Below, piece by piece: positions 1 through 8,997 of a stretch of 64,000 nucleotides of DNA. The stretch lies in assembly GCA_040756375.1 (NCBI GenBank), contig JBFLZC010000011.1, forward strand, positions 62,001-126,000. The letters are read 5' to 3'. The DNA comes from VGSG01 sp040756375. Lineage in GTDB: Bacteria; Desulfobacterota; Desulfomonilia; Desulfomonilales; Desulfomonilaceae. Every line of letters begins with the position of its first letter. Positions within the stretch are counted from its first letter, which is position 1. The notes beneath the pieces were generated by a model. The model did no database searches. It was not told where the DNA came from and worked only from the letters and a program-made list of their open reading frames with translations. Made by a program: the position numbers and the translations under genes.

Positions 1-246
1 GCGTTGGAGCGAATATAGCTGGTACAGCACCTCAAACCTCGGACGGCTTGGGTATCTATCCACAGCGCCCACGAAACTGAGGAAATCGAAAGCCAGCTCC
101 GGGTCTTCTTTCAGGAAGCGGCAAACCGGTGCGATTCGGCTTCGATCCACCGTCAGAGTTACCTGATCGCGGAACAGGTCCTCGCCTTTGATAACCTCTT
201 CACCGAACTGCTCAAAAAGCTTGTCTCTTATCTCTTGCTGGTTCAT
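1..246 (-). CDS. nuoC: NADH-quinone oxidoreductase subunit C (N-terminal part, cut by window edge)
   Basis: Translating the minus strand from an ATG at 246 gives an open frame to the window edge, 82 residues. It carries the family-typical stretch FDFLSFVGAVDRYP followed by RFEVLYQLYSL, as in the N-terminal half of the 30-kDa (NuoC) subunit of the peripheral arm of respiratory complex I. It starts inside the stop of nuoB (ATGA overlap), the usual nuoA-B-C order, so translation is probably coupled. The rest of the gene and operon lie outside the window. Whether it is a separate NuoC or a NuoCD fusion cannot be seen. Confidence 0.9.
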   Translation of the reverse strand, partial: MNQQEIRDKLFEQFGEEVIKGEDLFRDQVTLTVDRSRIAPVCRFLKEDPELAFDFLSFVGAVDRYPSRPRFEVLYQLYSLQR

Positions 247-752
247 CGAGCAACAGCCTTGACAGACTTAAGTTTTGCGCGTTGGCCGCCGGACTCCTTC
301 ATCACCCGCGCGTGGAGCTGAAGCAGGCCGTCAATCAGAGCTTCAGGCCTTGGAGGACACCCGGGGATGTACACGTCCACAGGCAGGTGTCGGTCGATTC
401 CCTGCACGACCGCGTAGTTCTTGTAGATTCCTCCGGTGCAGGCACACGCGCCCATTGCCACAACCCATCGCGGTTCCGCCATTTGCTCGTAAATCCTCAG
501 TATCGCGGGGAGCATCTTCTTCGAGGCCGTACCTGCCACGATCATGAGATCCGCTTGACGAGGAGAAGGACGGACAACCTCCATGCCGAATCGGGAGGTG
601 TCAAACCTGCTTACAAAGGTGGCGATCATCTCCAGGGCGCAACATGCCAGGCCGAACCCCAGCGGCCACATGGAGGACTTCCGCGACCAGTTAATGAACC
701 AATCCAGTGACGTGACGTGTACCGTATCGTCGAGGTAACTGCTTATTCCCAT
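243..752 (-). CDS. nuoB: NADH-quinone oxidoreductase subunit B
   Basis: 168 residues, the usual NuoB length. NuoB holds the last iron-sulfur cluster (N2) that passes electrons to quinone in complex I. The ligands are visible: the Cys pair in LACCALEM (residues 37-38), Cys103 in GACACTGG and Cys132 in PGCPPRP. The start at 752 is preferred because it gives the normal length and overlaps the nuoA stop by 10 bp; a frame extension to 773 would lie wholly inside nuoA. The stop overlaps the nuoC start. Second gene of a nuoABC... operon on the minus strand. Confidence 0.95.
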   Translation of the reverse strand: MGISSYLDDTVHVTSLDWFINWSRKSSMWPLGFGLACCALEMIATFVSRFDTSRFGMEVVRPSPRQADLMIVAGTASKKMLPAILRIYEQMAEPRWVVAMGACACTGGIYKNYAVVQGIDRHLPVDVYIPGCPPRPEALIDGLLQLHARVMKESGGQRAKLKSVKAVAR

Positions 753-1099
753 TCCAAGGCCCCTTTTTTCCACACGTACGCGAGCCCTATCGCCAGAATC
801 GCGACGAAGATGAGCATCTCGATAAAGCCAAAGAGCATCAGTTTGTCATAAATGACGGCCCACGGATAGAGGAAGATAATTTCGATGTCGAACAGGATAA
901 AGAGCATGCCGGTCAGAAAGAACCGCACTGAAAAGCGGCGCCGCGCGTCGCCTATGGGGTCCATGCCGCATTCGTACGGCATCAACTTGACCTCAGTCCG
1001 CTTGCCGCGCCCCAGCAGCGTGGAGAGCGCTACCATTGCGACGCCGATGAAAGCGGCTAGGAGAATGATAACCATGATAGGAAAATAGGTCTCGGCCAT
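743..1099 (-). CDS. nuoA: NADH-quinone oxidoreductase subunit A
   Basis: 118 residues with three predicted membrane helices and the conserved loop KLMPYECGMDPIG, including the Cys of the quinone-channel loop typical of NuoA/ND3. The C-terminus YVWKKGALEW is the family signature. The open frame extends upstream to 1189, but the ATG at 1099 gives the standard NuoA N-terminus (MAETYFPIMV). It is the first gene of the nuo operon; a likely promoter lies 140-175 bp upstream. Confidence 0.95.
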   Translation of the reverse strand: MAETYFPIMVIILLAAFIGVAMVALSTLLGRGKRTEVKLMPYECGMDPIGDARRRFSVRFFLTGMLFILFDIEIIFLYPWAVIYDKLMLFGFIEMLIFVAILAIGLAYVWKKGALEWE

Positions 1100-1242
1100 G
1101 AATGTTCTCCCACAGGGTAGAACGTCACCGTCCGGCGGTGCGAAGAGATATGAGCTTTGGTCTCGGGGGCAATGGGCAAAAAAAAACAAAGCTTTGCAGA
1201 TCCCCGATTGGTGCCGCGAGCGGGGCCCACAAAGATAATGCT

Positions 1243-1273
1243 ATAATATGCTGGACCCCAAGAGCCCTGTCAA
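1243..1273 (-). promoter_or_regulatory. putative sigma-70 promoter for the nuo operon
   Basis: On the minus strand a perfect TTGACA (1268-1273) is followed by 17 bp and CATATT (1245-1250), or by 19 bp and TATTAT (1243-1248). It sits in the gap upstream of nuoA, with the -35 box touching the stop codon of the CBS/ATPase gene. Assignment is by eye; the -10 choice is uncertain. Confidence 0.45.
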
Positions 1274-2232
1274 GACTTTTTTCGCACTCCCCCAGCCCCA
1301 CTTAACCCCCCGGGACCGAACAGGAACAGGATGTCCAGGCGAGTCCCTGCCCCAGGTTCGGACATGAGACGCATCACGTCGGAGCAACGTTTGATGTTGG
1401 CCAGGCCCATGCCCGCGCCGAACCCCATCTGACGAATCCATTCAGGCGCGGTGGAATAGCCCGGCTGGAGCACCTGATCCAGGTTCTCTATTCCCGGACC
1501 GTGATCCACCGTAGCGATCTGCAGGCGATCGCTCCGTATGGTTACGAGGATCTCTCCTCCCACGTCCGTATGAATCACCAGGTTCATTTCCGCTTCATAT
1601 ACTGCCACCGCAACGCGACGCACCAAAGGCGGCTGCGCTCCGAGCCTCTGGAGCGATTTCTTGATCATCGTCGAAGCCTTGCCGGCATTGGTGAAATCCT
1701 TGTCATCAACGATGTAACGGAGAACGATACTGGTGTCGTCTGAGCTGATATCCTCGAAGATGTGACTGGCACGATAACGTTGGAGCTTTTCCTGCTCTTT
1801 CTTCTGGTAACTCATCTCCATCTGCGTCAGCAGAGACCTCAAGAGAGTGCCGGTGGTGACGATCCCGATTACCTTGCCTTCGCCGTTGAGGACCGGCAGT
1901 CTGCCGAAGCCTCGGCGTCCCAGGTTCTTTACCAGCTCAATCACTGAAGTATCTCTGGTGACGCTCTTCACGTCGGTGGTCATGAGTTCTTTTACGGGCC
2001 GGAGGAGCAGTCCCTTTTCCAGAGCGTCGATCACGTCCGAGATGCTCACGATCCCCACCATGCGATCCCCTTGGACCACGGGGACGCCGGTGATCTGCTT
2101 CGTATCCATGAGGTGTTTGACTTCGGCCATGGAGAGCTCCGGGTCCACCACAATAGTGTCCCCGGCCATGACGTCTTCCACCTTCATGGTGTAGAGCAGT
2201 TCTTCGACTTTGCTGATATCGTGCTCGGCCAT
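1270..2232 (-). CDS. CBS-pair protein with anti-sigma-type (HATPase) domain
   Basis: 320 residues. Two CBS repeats (about 12-72 and 78-140; motifs SMAEVKHLM and GIVSISDVI, then GIVTTGTLL) usually bind adenine nucleotides. They are followed by a GHKL ATPase domain (about 185-310) with DHGPGIE and GFGAGMGL, the ATP-binding signatures of RsbW/SpoIIAB-like serine kinases. There is no obvious His phospho-acceptor domain, so it is more likely an anti-sigma-like regulator than a classical histidine kinase. It lies 2 bp downstream of the DRTGG-like gene and directly upstream of nuoA. Such CBS/ATPase and DRTGG proteins often sit near NADH dehydrogenase or hydrogenase genes; an energy-sensing role is inferred. 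Confidence 0.7.
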   Translation of the reverse strand: MAEHDISKVEELLYTMKVEDVMAGDTIVVDPELSMAEVKHLMDTKQITGVPVVQGDRMVGIVSISDVIDALEKGLLLRPVKELMTTDVKSVTRDTSVIELVKNLGRRGFGRLPVLNGEGKVIGIVTTGTLLRSLLTQMEMSYQKKEQEKLQRYRASHIFEDISSDDTSIVLRYIVDDKDFTNAGKASTMIKKSLQRLGAQPPLVRRVAVAVYEAEMNLVIHTDVGGEILVTIRSDRLQIATVDHGPGIENLDQVLQPGYSTAPEWIRQMGFGAGMGLANIKRCSDVMRLMSEPGAGTRLDILFLFGPGGLSGAGGVRKKS

Positions 2233-2234
2233 GA

Positions 2235-2606
2235 TTACGAAAAATCGTCCTCGATCTTTACCGGTCCTCTACCGGGCAACCCCGACTGGAAGAGCCTTCC
2301 GCACGCTTCGTACATGGTATAGCCTGTGCTGATTAGCGTAATCCCGGATTCTTGTGCAGCTTCGATGGTTTCTGAAGGGGGCGTCTTGTCTCGCACAAAG
2401 ACCACCACGTTGACGCCGGCCATGTCGGCAGTACGGACCACTTGGGGATTGGTCAGGCCCGTCATCAGCACCATCCCGTCGGTGCCGAAGGCGAGCACGT
2501 CACTCATCAGATCGGCTGCTCCGCCCCTCGGAACCTCCGCGTCCAGATCGCCGCTGTTGACCAGGACCCGCCCCCCAAGGATCTCGATAATGTCCCGGAT
2601 CGTCAT
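2235..2606 (-). CDS. DRTGG-like domain protein
   Basis: 123 residues from the ATG at 2606 (the frame could extend to 2633). The pattern of an early GG motif, a central hydrophobic strand followed by VNVVVFVRDKTP, and a late ISTGYTMYEACGRL resembles DRTGG domains found alone or beside CBS domains and phosphotransacetylases. The ligand of these domains is not well established. It ends 2 bp before the start of the CBS/ATPase gene, so the two are almost certainly co-transcribed and probably act together. Confidence 0.6.
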   Translation of the reverse strand: MTIRDIIEILGGRVLVNSGDLDAEVPRGGAADLMSDVLAFGTDGMVLMTGLTNPQVVRTADMAGVNVVVFVRDKTPPSETIEAAQESGITLISTGYTMYEACGRLFQSGLPGRGPVKIEDDFS

Positions 2607-2687
2607 AAAAGCCCCGGAGATCGTCACAGTCAAAACAACGCATTTGACCAGTACAAAGAGCCCTTGTCAAGATCCAGAGCAGCGGGT

Positions 2688-4676
2688 CTATCGCCCTTCC
2701 CTCGCGGCCAATGCCTGTCGATCGAGCCAGTTGACCATCAATGCCCTAGCCACCTGCCGTGCCACTCCGCATGGATCGCCTGCGTGAGCATGGTCTGAGT
2801 TGTCGTGTCCCCCAGGAAGCGGGGCAAGGGGCGGTTCTATCGCCGCAGTAGCGGGCTTCCGGGCTTTGACAGGAACCGGGAAGATCTTACCCTCGAACAT
2901 CGTGCCCCAGATTGGGATATCTTTCAGATTCATCGGCCTAACGGTAAGAGGATCCTGATCCAGCACCGTAAGGTTAGCGATCTTTCCCGGAGAAATACTG
3001 CCAAGCTCATTCTCCTTTTGCCACGAATACGCTGACTCGATAGTGACGGCGCGGAGAGCGTCCTCCAGTCCGATACGCTGCTCAGGGCCCGCCACGCGGC
3101 CCGACGGTGTGATGCGATTGACCGCACACCACACGAAATTGAGCGGGGCGCTCGGTCCCATCGGCAAATCCGAGTGGAAGGAAAGCGGAATGCGGCGCTT
3201 CAGGACTGACGCCGAGCGCACCATCGCATCCGCGCGCTGTGGACCGAGCCCGAACTGAGCATATTTGTCCGCGAAGCCCACCGTGTAGTAAGGGTTCGCG
3301 CTGACGATGGCCCCGAGCCGAGCGATACGGTCAACTTGCTCCTCTGAGGACGTGGCAAAGTGAACAATCACCGAGCGATGGCCACCGCGCGGGTTCTCAC
3401 GCATGCGGCGCTCCAGCACGTCGAGGACAACTTCAAGACCCAGGTCCCCATTCACATGGATGTGGAGCTGGTAACCCGCGTCCCAATATAGTTGGGCGCG
3501 CTGGTTGAGGTTCTCCGGGGTCATGAGCCACTCGCCGTGATGACCGTCCGTGTAACCCTCCTTCATTTGCATGAGCTGCGAGATAATTGCACCATCGGCG
3601 AACAGTTTGATCTGTTTAGGGAAGAACGACACCTTTCCTTGAGGCGCCAAAGCCACCTGCTTCTCGGTCGCAGCGAGCGACTCCGCCAATCCGAGGCCAG
3701 AATCCACCTGAGTGCGAGCGTCCACGACGAAATAGCTGTAGAAGGGGGTTTCGTCCGAACCCAGGATCTGTTGGTAGAGCTTCCAGATGTCAGGAGTGAA
3801 GAGCGCTCCCGGCTCCATGTAGGCCGTCACGCCATTTTGATGAAGGTAGGCGACCATTTGCTTGAGCCCGAATGTCATGCGGTCCGGCGTGGCGAACACT
3901 TTGAGGATAGGCTCCAGGATTAGGTTCATCCCCATCTCCCACCAATGCCCCTCCTCCCAGTTCATCATCTTGCTCGCGTCGCCCTTGCCCTTCATCGCCT
4001 TCTCGGACAAGCCGAGCGCCTTGATGGCGGCCGTGTTCAAGTAGAACTCGTGGCACGATCTCTGCCAGACCACGATAGGCCGCGTAAGGCTTACAGTATC
4101 GAGCGTCTTGCGGTCGAGCTTGCCATGCCAGAGCGCGTGGTAGCCCCAGGAGAACAGCCACTCGTTCTTGTCCTTCATCGCACTGTCAGCCGCCTTCAGG
4201 CGGGCGATATACTCTTCGGCAGTGTTAGCCGCCTTGAACGTGCGACCGGGCAGTACCCAGTCCTCCGTCGCTATCACCTCTGTGGACAATGTCAGCGCGC
4301 CCAGGATCGGATGCAGATGCTGGTCGATGAGACCCGGCAGAACAACCTTCGACTTGAAGGTATCGTTTACGACAAACGGAAAGTCGCCGAGCGCGGCCTT
4401 CACCTCGTCGAGCGTTCCCACTGCCACAATGCGCTTTCCGGCCACGGCCAAGGCTGTAGCCTCGGGGTTGCTGCGTTCCATAGTCACGATCTTCTTGGCG
4501 ATATAGACCGTCACTGGCGCACGCGGGGCTTTCCCTGACTGTTCCACGCCTTCCAGGCCACGAGTCAACGCTGAGTTCATGGACCCGTCAGCAAGGGCCG
4601 TAGCGGTTGAGAACAGCAGGCACAAGCCGGCCATCCAACTGATGCGCCACATGGATGATACGAAGACCCTTTTCAT
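2688..4676 (-). CDS. exported YtcJ-like amidohydrolase
   Basis: 662 residues. The start at 4676 is supported by GGGAGGT five bases upstream; it begins with a clear signal peptide (hydrophobic residues 12-28, then ALADG). It belongs to the amidohydrolase_3 (YtcJ-like) family: metal-binding DQHLHP (His120, His122), HIHVNGD in the middle, and a C-terminal SPGKIANLTVLDQDP that closes the composite beta-sandwich domain. Members hydrolyse C-N bonds, but most substrates are unknown. A signal peptide suggests a periplasmic enzyme. The C-terminal tail of about 50 residues is Pro/Ala/His-rich. It stands alone, with about 80 bp to each neighbour. Confidence 0.8.
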   Translation of the reverse strand: MKRVFVSSMWRISWMAGLCLLFSTATALADGSMNSALTRGLEGVEQSGKAPRAPVTVYIAKKIVTMERSNPEATALAVAGKRIVAVGTLDEVKAALGDFPFVVNDTFKSKVVLPGLIDQHLHPILGALTLSTEVIATEDWVLPGRTFKAANTAEEYIARLKAADSAMKDKNEWLFSWGYHALWHGKLDRKTLDTVSLTRPIVVWQRSCHEFYLNTAAIKALGLSEKAMKGKGDASKMMNWEEGHWWEMGMNLILEPILKVFATPDRMTFGLKQMVAYLHQNGVTAYMEPGALFTPDIWKLYQQILGSDETPFYSYFVVDARTQVDSGLGLAESLAATEKQVALAPQGKVSFFPKQIKLFADGAIISQLMQMKEGYTDGHHGEWLMTPENLNQRAQLYWDAGYQLHIHVNGDLGLEVVLDVLERRMRENPRGGHRSVIVHFATSSEEQVDRIARLGAIVSANPYYTVGFADKYAQFGLGPQRADAMVRSASVLKRRIPLSFHSDLPMGPSAPLNFVWCAVNRITPSGRVAGPEQRIGLEDALRAVTIESAYSWQKENELGSISPGKIANLTVLDQDPLTVRPMNLKDIPIWGTMFEGKIFPVPVKARKPATAAIEPPLAPLPGGHDNSDHAHAGDPCGVARQVARALMVNWLDRQALAAREGR

Positions 4677-4756
4677 TCGAACCTCCCTGATTGTGAACAT
4701 TCTGCGTTACTAATTGCGTAGGGTGTCGCGCCAATCGACCAGATCTGCCGGCTGAG

Positions 4757-5161
4757 TTAAGCGACCTCTTCCACCAGGACGACGGCTTCGCCTTCCAGGA
4801 TTTTTTCTCCGCGTTGATTCTCGCATACTGTCTCAAGGGTCACAATTGGTTTGTCTTTTCGCACATCTTTAACAGTCACAATTGCAGTGAGTGTATCGCC
4901 TGGATATACCGGAGCGCGGAATGCGAGCGTCTGTCCCAGGTATATCGTGCCCGGGCCCGGCAATTGAGTCCCTAGAACCGCCGAAATGAGCGTCGCGCCC
5001 CACATGCCGTGCGCTATGGGACTCCCAAAACGCGTCTTCGCCGCAAATGACTCGTCCACGTGCACTGGATTCCGGTCTCCCCCCAGCTCCGCGAATGCCC
5101 TGATATCCTCCTGGGTAATGACGCGGCTCATTGATGCATGATCGCCTTTCCGTGGCAGCAT
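4757..5161 (-). CDS. MaoC-family (R)-enoyl-CoA hydratase
   Basis: 134 residues, the length of a single hot-dog MaoC/PhaJ hydratase. The hydratase motif is visible in FAELGGDRNPVHVDE (Asp and His of the catalytic pair), followed by GSPIAHGMWG. It would add water to trans-2-enoyl-CoA to give (R)-3-hydroxyacyl-CoA. The start at 5161 has AAGGAGG ten bases upstream; the frame extends further to 5278 without ribosome-site support. It is divergent from the iclR-type gene, which may control it. Confidence 0.8.
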   Translation of the reverse strand: MLPRKGDHASMSRVITQEDIRAFAELGGDRNPVHVDESFAAKTRFGSPIAHGMWGATLISAVLGTQLPGPGTIYLGQTLAFRAPVYPGDTLTAIVTVKDVRKDKPIVTLETVCENQRGEKILEGEAVVLVEEVA

Positions 5162-5536
5162 GGGCAACTTTCCTCCTTGGATGCGATTTCTTTGCGTTCT
5201 TCGCGCCCGTGTGTGTGCAAATCGGTTCAGGTCTTGGAACCGTGATTGGCTCTTCCAGGAGCAGCCGTTTAGCTCCACGAAAGAGAACGCGACGCATTAT
5301 AAATCGTTTGACAAGACCGCCTTTGGAGATTACTAAGAACAGCTAGTTCCGCATAGTGAAATCGTTTGCGACTGTTCGACCTCTTAGTGTGGGCTTCGGA
5401 CGGAGGCCACTCGGCAACTTCCGCGGAACCCCATCAGCCCCCTGCGGACTGAAGGACCCCTATTTATAACAGAGACGGGCTGCAAAGACATGCGGCCGGA
5501 CTCGGCAATCCTAAGAAAAGGAATCGGTGCCAGGAG
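5162..5536. other. divergent intergenic region between maoC-like and iclR-like genes
   Basis: No gene seen. It must hold the promoters of both divergent genes. A minus-strand TATAAT (5296-5301) and a plus-strand TTGACA near 5309 are present, but neither has a convincing partner box. Confidence 0.4.
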
Positions 5537-6370
5537 ATGCCCAAGAAGAGACATGAGTTAGACCCGGATATCGCGTCGAGACGCCCTTCATACATGGCGC
5601 CTCTGGTCCTGAAAATGGTTCAGGTGATGAACCGCATCGTGGGCTTTCCCGGTACGCCCGGGATCAGCCGGATCGCGGCGGACCTTGGCCTGGCCAAATC
5701 CACCACTCACGGCATTCTCGCAGCGCTGGAGCAGGTAGGATGGGTGCTCAGGGACCCTGTGACCCGCAAATACACATGCGGGTATGTGTTCAAAGAACTT
5801 GCCCAGAGCGCGGAGATTTCGCTTCCTCTCGTGGGGCACTCCCGGCCTCACCTCAAGAAGCTTAGCAAAGAGCTGGATGAGGACGTTTTCCTGGGCATGT
5901 TCACACGCCATTACCTATTGATCCTGGACCAGGTGGAATCGACCAAGAAGCTCAAAGTCTCCACCCGCGCCGGAACAAGGGTTCCTATTTTCGCGGGTGC
6001 GGCGGGGAAGGTATTCCTGGCGCACTTCGATCAAGAGACTGTGACAAAACTTTTGCAAGAAAACCAACTACCCCGATTCACCCCCCGGTCGATCACCGAC
6101 CAAGCGAAGTATCTCGCGGAACTGGAGAAAGTGCGGAGAGAAGGGGTGGCTTTGGATAACGAGGAGTATATCCCCGACGTAAAAGCAATTGCAGCGCCGA
6201 TCTTCTACGGCATCGGCTCACGACGGCGCATTGTGGCAGGTCTCTGGGTGGTAGGGCTCAGCTCGGATCTGAACGAAGCCAAAGTGCGCAAAACCGCTGC
6301 ACTGGCCAAGGAGGCCGCGGAAGCCATTACAAGAGAACTCTCCACCTTGACTGGACTGCGAGAAATGTAA
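5537..6370 (+). CDS. IclR-family transcriptional regulator
   Basis: 277 residues. An N-terminal winged helix-turn-helix (about 25-85, with GISRIAADLGLAKSTTHGIL) is followed by the IclR effector-binding domain (about 95-270, containing VFLGMFTRHYLLIL and GAAGKVFLAHF). IclR regulators usually respond to small organic acids or their CoA esters. It is transcribed away from the maoC-like gene across a 375-bp region, so that gene is its best candidate target. The ribosome site is unusual: AGGAG directly abuts the ATG; a downstream ATG (codon 20) is an alternative start. Confidence 0.85.
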   Translation: MPKKRHELDPDIASRRPSYMAPLVLKMVQVMNRIVGFPGTPGISRIAADLGLAKSTTHGILAALEQVGWVLRDPVTRKYTCGYVFKELAQSAEISLPLVGHSRPHLKKLSKELDEDVFLGMFTRHYLLILDQVESTKKLKVSTRAGTRVPIFAGAAGKVFLAHFDQETVTKLLQENQLPRFTPRSITDQAKYLAELEKVRREGVALDNEEYIPDVKAIAAPIFYGIGSRRRIVAGLWVVGLSSDLNEAKVRKTAALAKEAAEAITRELSTLTGLREM

Positions 6371-6374
6371 TTGC

Positions 6375-6731
6375 TCAGTGAAAGCTCACGCTTTGCCCGC
6401 CGGATCCCTTGGCCGCGCAGGCAGGCACGGGCTCGTCCTTGCGGAGCGCGCCATAGATGTCGTCCCTGGCGGCATTGAGCACCCGCAGCCCGATTTCCAG
6501 GTCTCTGGCGTGCGGCCTGGTCACTTCCTTGGAGAAACGCTGGTAGTAGATCCCCTCGCAACCCTCCAGACCATAGAGGAGATCGTTCACGTTTCGTCTC
6601 CACTTGTCAAACTCACACACATCGAACTGATGCCCGATAAATACGCGGCCTTCGCGCTCGTCTTCCATGAATTCTCGTCCTCGTGTTTCGAGCGCATCAA
6701 TGAGGTCGAGGGTTTCACAGTTAATGGTCAT
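6375..6731 (-). CDS. hypothetical protein
   Basis: 118 residues from the ATG at 6731 (the open frame reaches 6974 but the upstream part is basic and unlike protein). Not recognised. It is acidic and mostly helical, with FIGHQFDVCEFDKWRRNV in the middle, suggesting a small soluble protein. It ends 4 bp after the stop of the iclR-like gene, convergent with it. The ribosome site is weak (GAGAG). Moderate confidence that it is real, based on coding character and length. Confidence 0.5.
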   Translation of the reverse strand: MTINCETLDLIDALETRGREFMEDEREGRVFIGHQFDVCEFDKWRRNVNDLLYGLEGCEGIYYQRFSKEVTRPHARDLEIGLRVLNAARDDIYGALRKDEPVPACAAKGSGGQSVSFH

Positions 6732-7241
<510 letters not shown>

Positions 7242-7664
7242 GTGAAAATGAATAAAGAGCGGGTGTGCCCTACCATAGCATTGATCCTGGTCTTCATCGG
7301 CTTGGTCTTTGGGGCCGATGCCCAAGCTCCACCGGGCTATCCCATGACGGTCCCTCCAGGTCCGGCAGCCCCTCCGGGAGGTCCCCCAGCGGCTCAGGCG
7401 CCGCGCCAGGGAGGGCTCCAGTATGCCTTTAGACCTGACCTATCAAACCCACAATACGGGGAGTGCCTCAACCTCGAAAGGAACTGGCAAAATCTCTGGC
7501 ACATGTATAATCAGTCTTACCATCAGGCGATGAGGATGAATCAGAGGGATCCGAACTATGTCCAAATGACCTACCAGCTCCGTGACCTGAAATTGCAGCT
7601 GGATGCAGCCTGGCACGCGTTCAGCTCGCGGTGCATTTACTTCCCCGATCCAAACAAACCGTGA
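7242..7664 (+). CDS. secreted hypothetical protein
   Basis: 140 residues from GTG 7242, or 138 from ATG 7248. A signal peptide (hydrophobic residues 12-24, then GADAQ) is followed by a Pro/Gly-rich linker and a C-terminal half containing two Cys and aromatic-rich helices (MYNQSYHQAM). No family recognised. It overlaps the earliest possible start of the next gene and is probably co-transcribed with it. Confidence 0.6.
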   Translation: MKMNKERVCPTIALILVFIGLVFGADAQAPPGYPMTVPPGPAAPPGGPPAAQAPRQGGLQYAFRPDLSNPQYGECLNLERNWQNLWHMYNQSYHQAMRMNQRDPNYVQMTYQLRDLKLQLDAAWHAFSSRCIYFPDPNKP

Positions 7665-7690
7665 TCCCGACACTGCCGCGAAGAACCCAC

Positions 7691-8719
7691 ATGCCCGAAA
7701 CGAGAACAGCCTCAACGTCGCATCCGAATTCGGAGCCTGACAGTACTGGGCCAGCCGCGGACATTCCGTCGTCAGAAGTCTCTTATTCCAGAGTGATCAG
7801 GTCCGTACTCATCTTTGCCGTGGTAGGCGCGGTGTTTTATGCCGCAGCGACCCTGGCGAGTGACTACCACACCACGATCAAAGCACTTGCGAGTTTCCCT
7901 CTCAAGTTGCTCTTTCTCGTGCTCCTGTTGGTCGTCGTCGGGTGGGTCATGCGCGGGTGGCGCTTTGCATACTATCTGGCGCAAGTAGGGCACAAGCTGC
8001 CGTTCGGCTATGCGCTGGAAGTCTTCCTGGCAAGCTTTGCGCTCACGGGAACACCGGGCAAAATGGGTGAAGCAGCCAAGGGGGTTTTTCTCAAGGAAGA
8101 TTACGGCATCTCCTTCACCAGGGTGGTTGGCATCCTCGTGGTCGAACGCCTCATGGACCTGTGGGGAGTGCTGCTCCTGGCCTCCTTCTCGTTCTTGCTT
8201 TTCAGCGAATGGCGAGAAGCTTTCTTCATCTGTGCTGCAGCAGTGGTTTTCGGCGGGATCTTCCTCAGCATGGAACGGGTGTACCGGCCGGTACTGGAGA
8301 AGGTCGAGCGCATACGCGTCCTCGCGTGGCCTGCGCAAAAGCTGCTTGGCGTGCTGCTCACAGGCCGGGAACTTATGACTTTGCGTGTCTTTCTCGTGGG
8401 CCTGGTGGTTTCCACCGTGGCTTGGGGGCTGGAATCGGTCTCGCTTTACCTTGTATTGCGAGGTCTGGACCTTTCCGCCACCTTGCTCGAAGCCAATTTC
8501 GCCTACTCTTTTTCCACGCTTCTCGGGGCGCTTTCTATGCTCCCGGGCGGCATCGGAGGCACGGAAGCCGGTATGGTAGGCATCCTGGCCTTCCTCGGAA
8601 TTAGCTACTCCAGTGCGCTTCCTGCGGTGCTCCTGATACGGGTTTGTACCCTGTGGTTCGCGATCCTAGTGGGCATCGTGTTCATGGCCTTCCTGCTTTC
8701 CCGATCAGGGAAGAGATAA
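7691..8719 (+). CDS. LPG-synthase-TM (UPF0104-like) membrane protein
   Basis: 342 residues with seven or eight membrane helices. The conserved TPGKMGEAAKGVFL motif, VVERLMDLWG and the late MLPGGIGGTEAGM identify the membrane domain found in MprF flippases and the UPF0104/AglD family. There is no soluble lysyl-transferase domain, so it is the stand-alone version, likely involved in lipid or isoprenoid-linked intermediate flipping. The first about 45 residues are polar and probably cytoplasmic. The ATG at 7691 is chosen because it is followed by a typical hydrophilic leader; an in-frame start at 7631 would overlap the preceding gene. Confidence 0.75.
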   Translation: MPETRTASTSHPNSEPDSTGPAADIPSSEVSYSRVIRSVLIFAVVGAVFYAAATLASDYHTTIKALASFPLKLLFLVLLLVVVGWVMRGWRFAYYLAQVGHKLPFGYALEVFLASFALTGTPGKMGEAAKGVFLKEDYGISFTRVVGILVVERLMDLWGVLLLASFSFLLFSEWREAFFICAAAVVFGGIFLSMERVYRPVLEKVERIRVLAWPAQKLLGVLLTGRELMTLRVFLVGLVVSTVAWGLESVSLYLVLRGLDLSATLLEANFAYSFSTLLGALSMLPGGIGGTEAGMVGILAFLGISYSSALPAVLLIRVCTLWFAILVGIVFMAFLLSRSGKR

Positions 8720-8877
8720 TCCGCTACGCATTCCTTGACGCTTGTTCGTTCTGTCTGCTATCTAGAAGTGGTTTGAAAACCGCGGGATTGTCACAGAGTC
8801 TGTCAGGCAGCTGCATGATTGCCCGTCGGAATTCCATAAACAAGATTAGCTGACAAGCCCTGGAAGTGCTTTGAAAT

Positions 8878-8940
8878 GCCGGGAGTTTTTGGGGAGGGGT
8901 CCGGGGAGGCCGAACAAAAAGGGCCTCCCCGGGAACTCCT
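8878..8940. repeat. dispersed GGAGTTTTTGG...hairpin element, copy 1
   Basis: A conserved head (GGGAGTTTTTGGGGAGGGG) is followed by TCCGGGGAGGCC, an A-rich loop, and GGCCTCCCCGGGA closing a GC-rich stem. Related copies lie at 46853-46918 and 48308-48373. Each copy sits next to an acyl-CoA gene. It may act as a terminator or as mRNA-stabilising structure. Confidence 0.8.
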
Positions 8941-8997
8941 TGAAACTTCTTGGATTTGGCAAGCGATTTTCCCAATGCAATTCAAGGAGCGTATCCC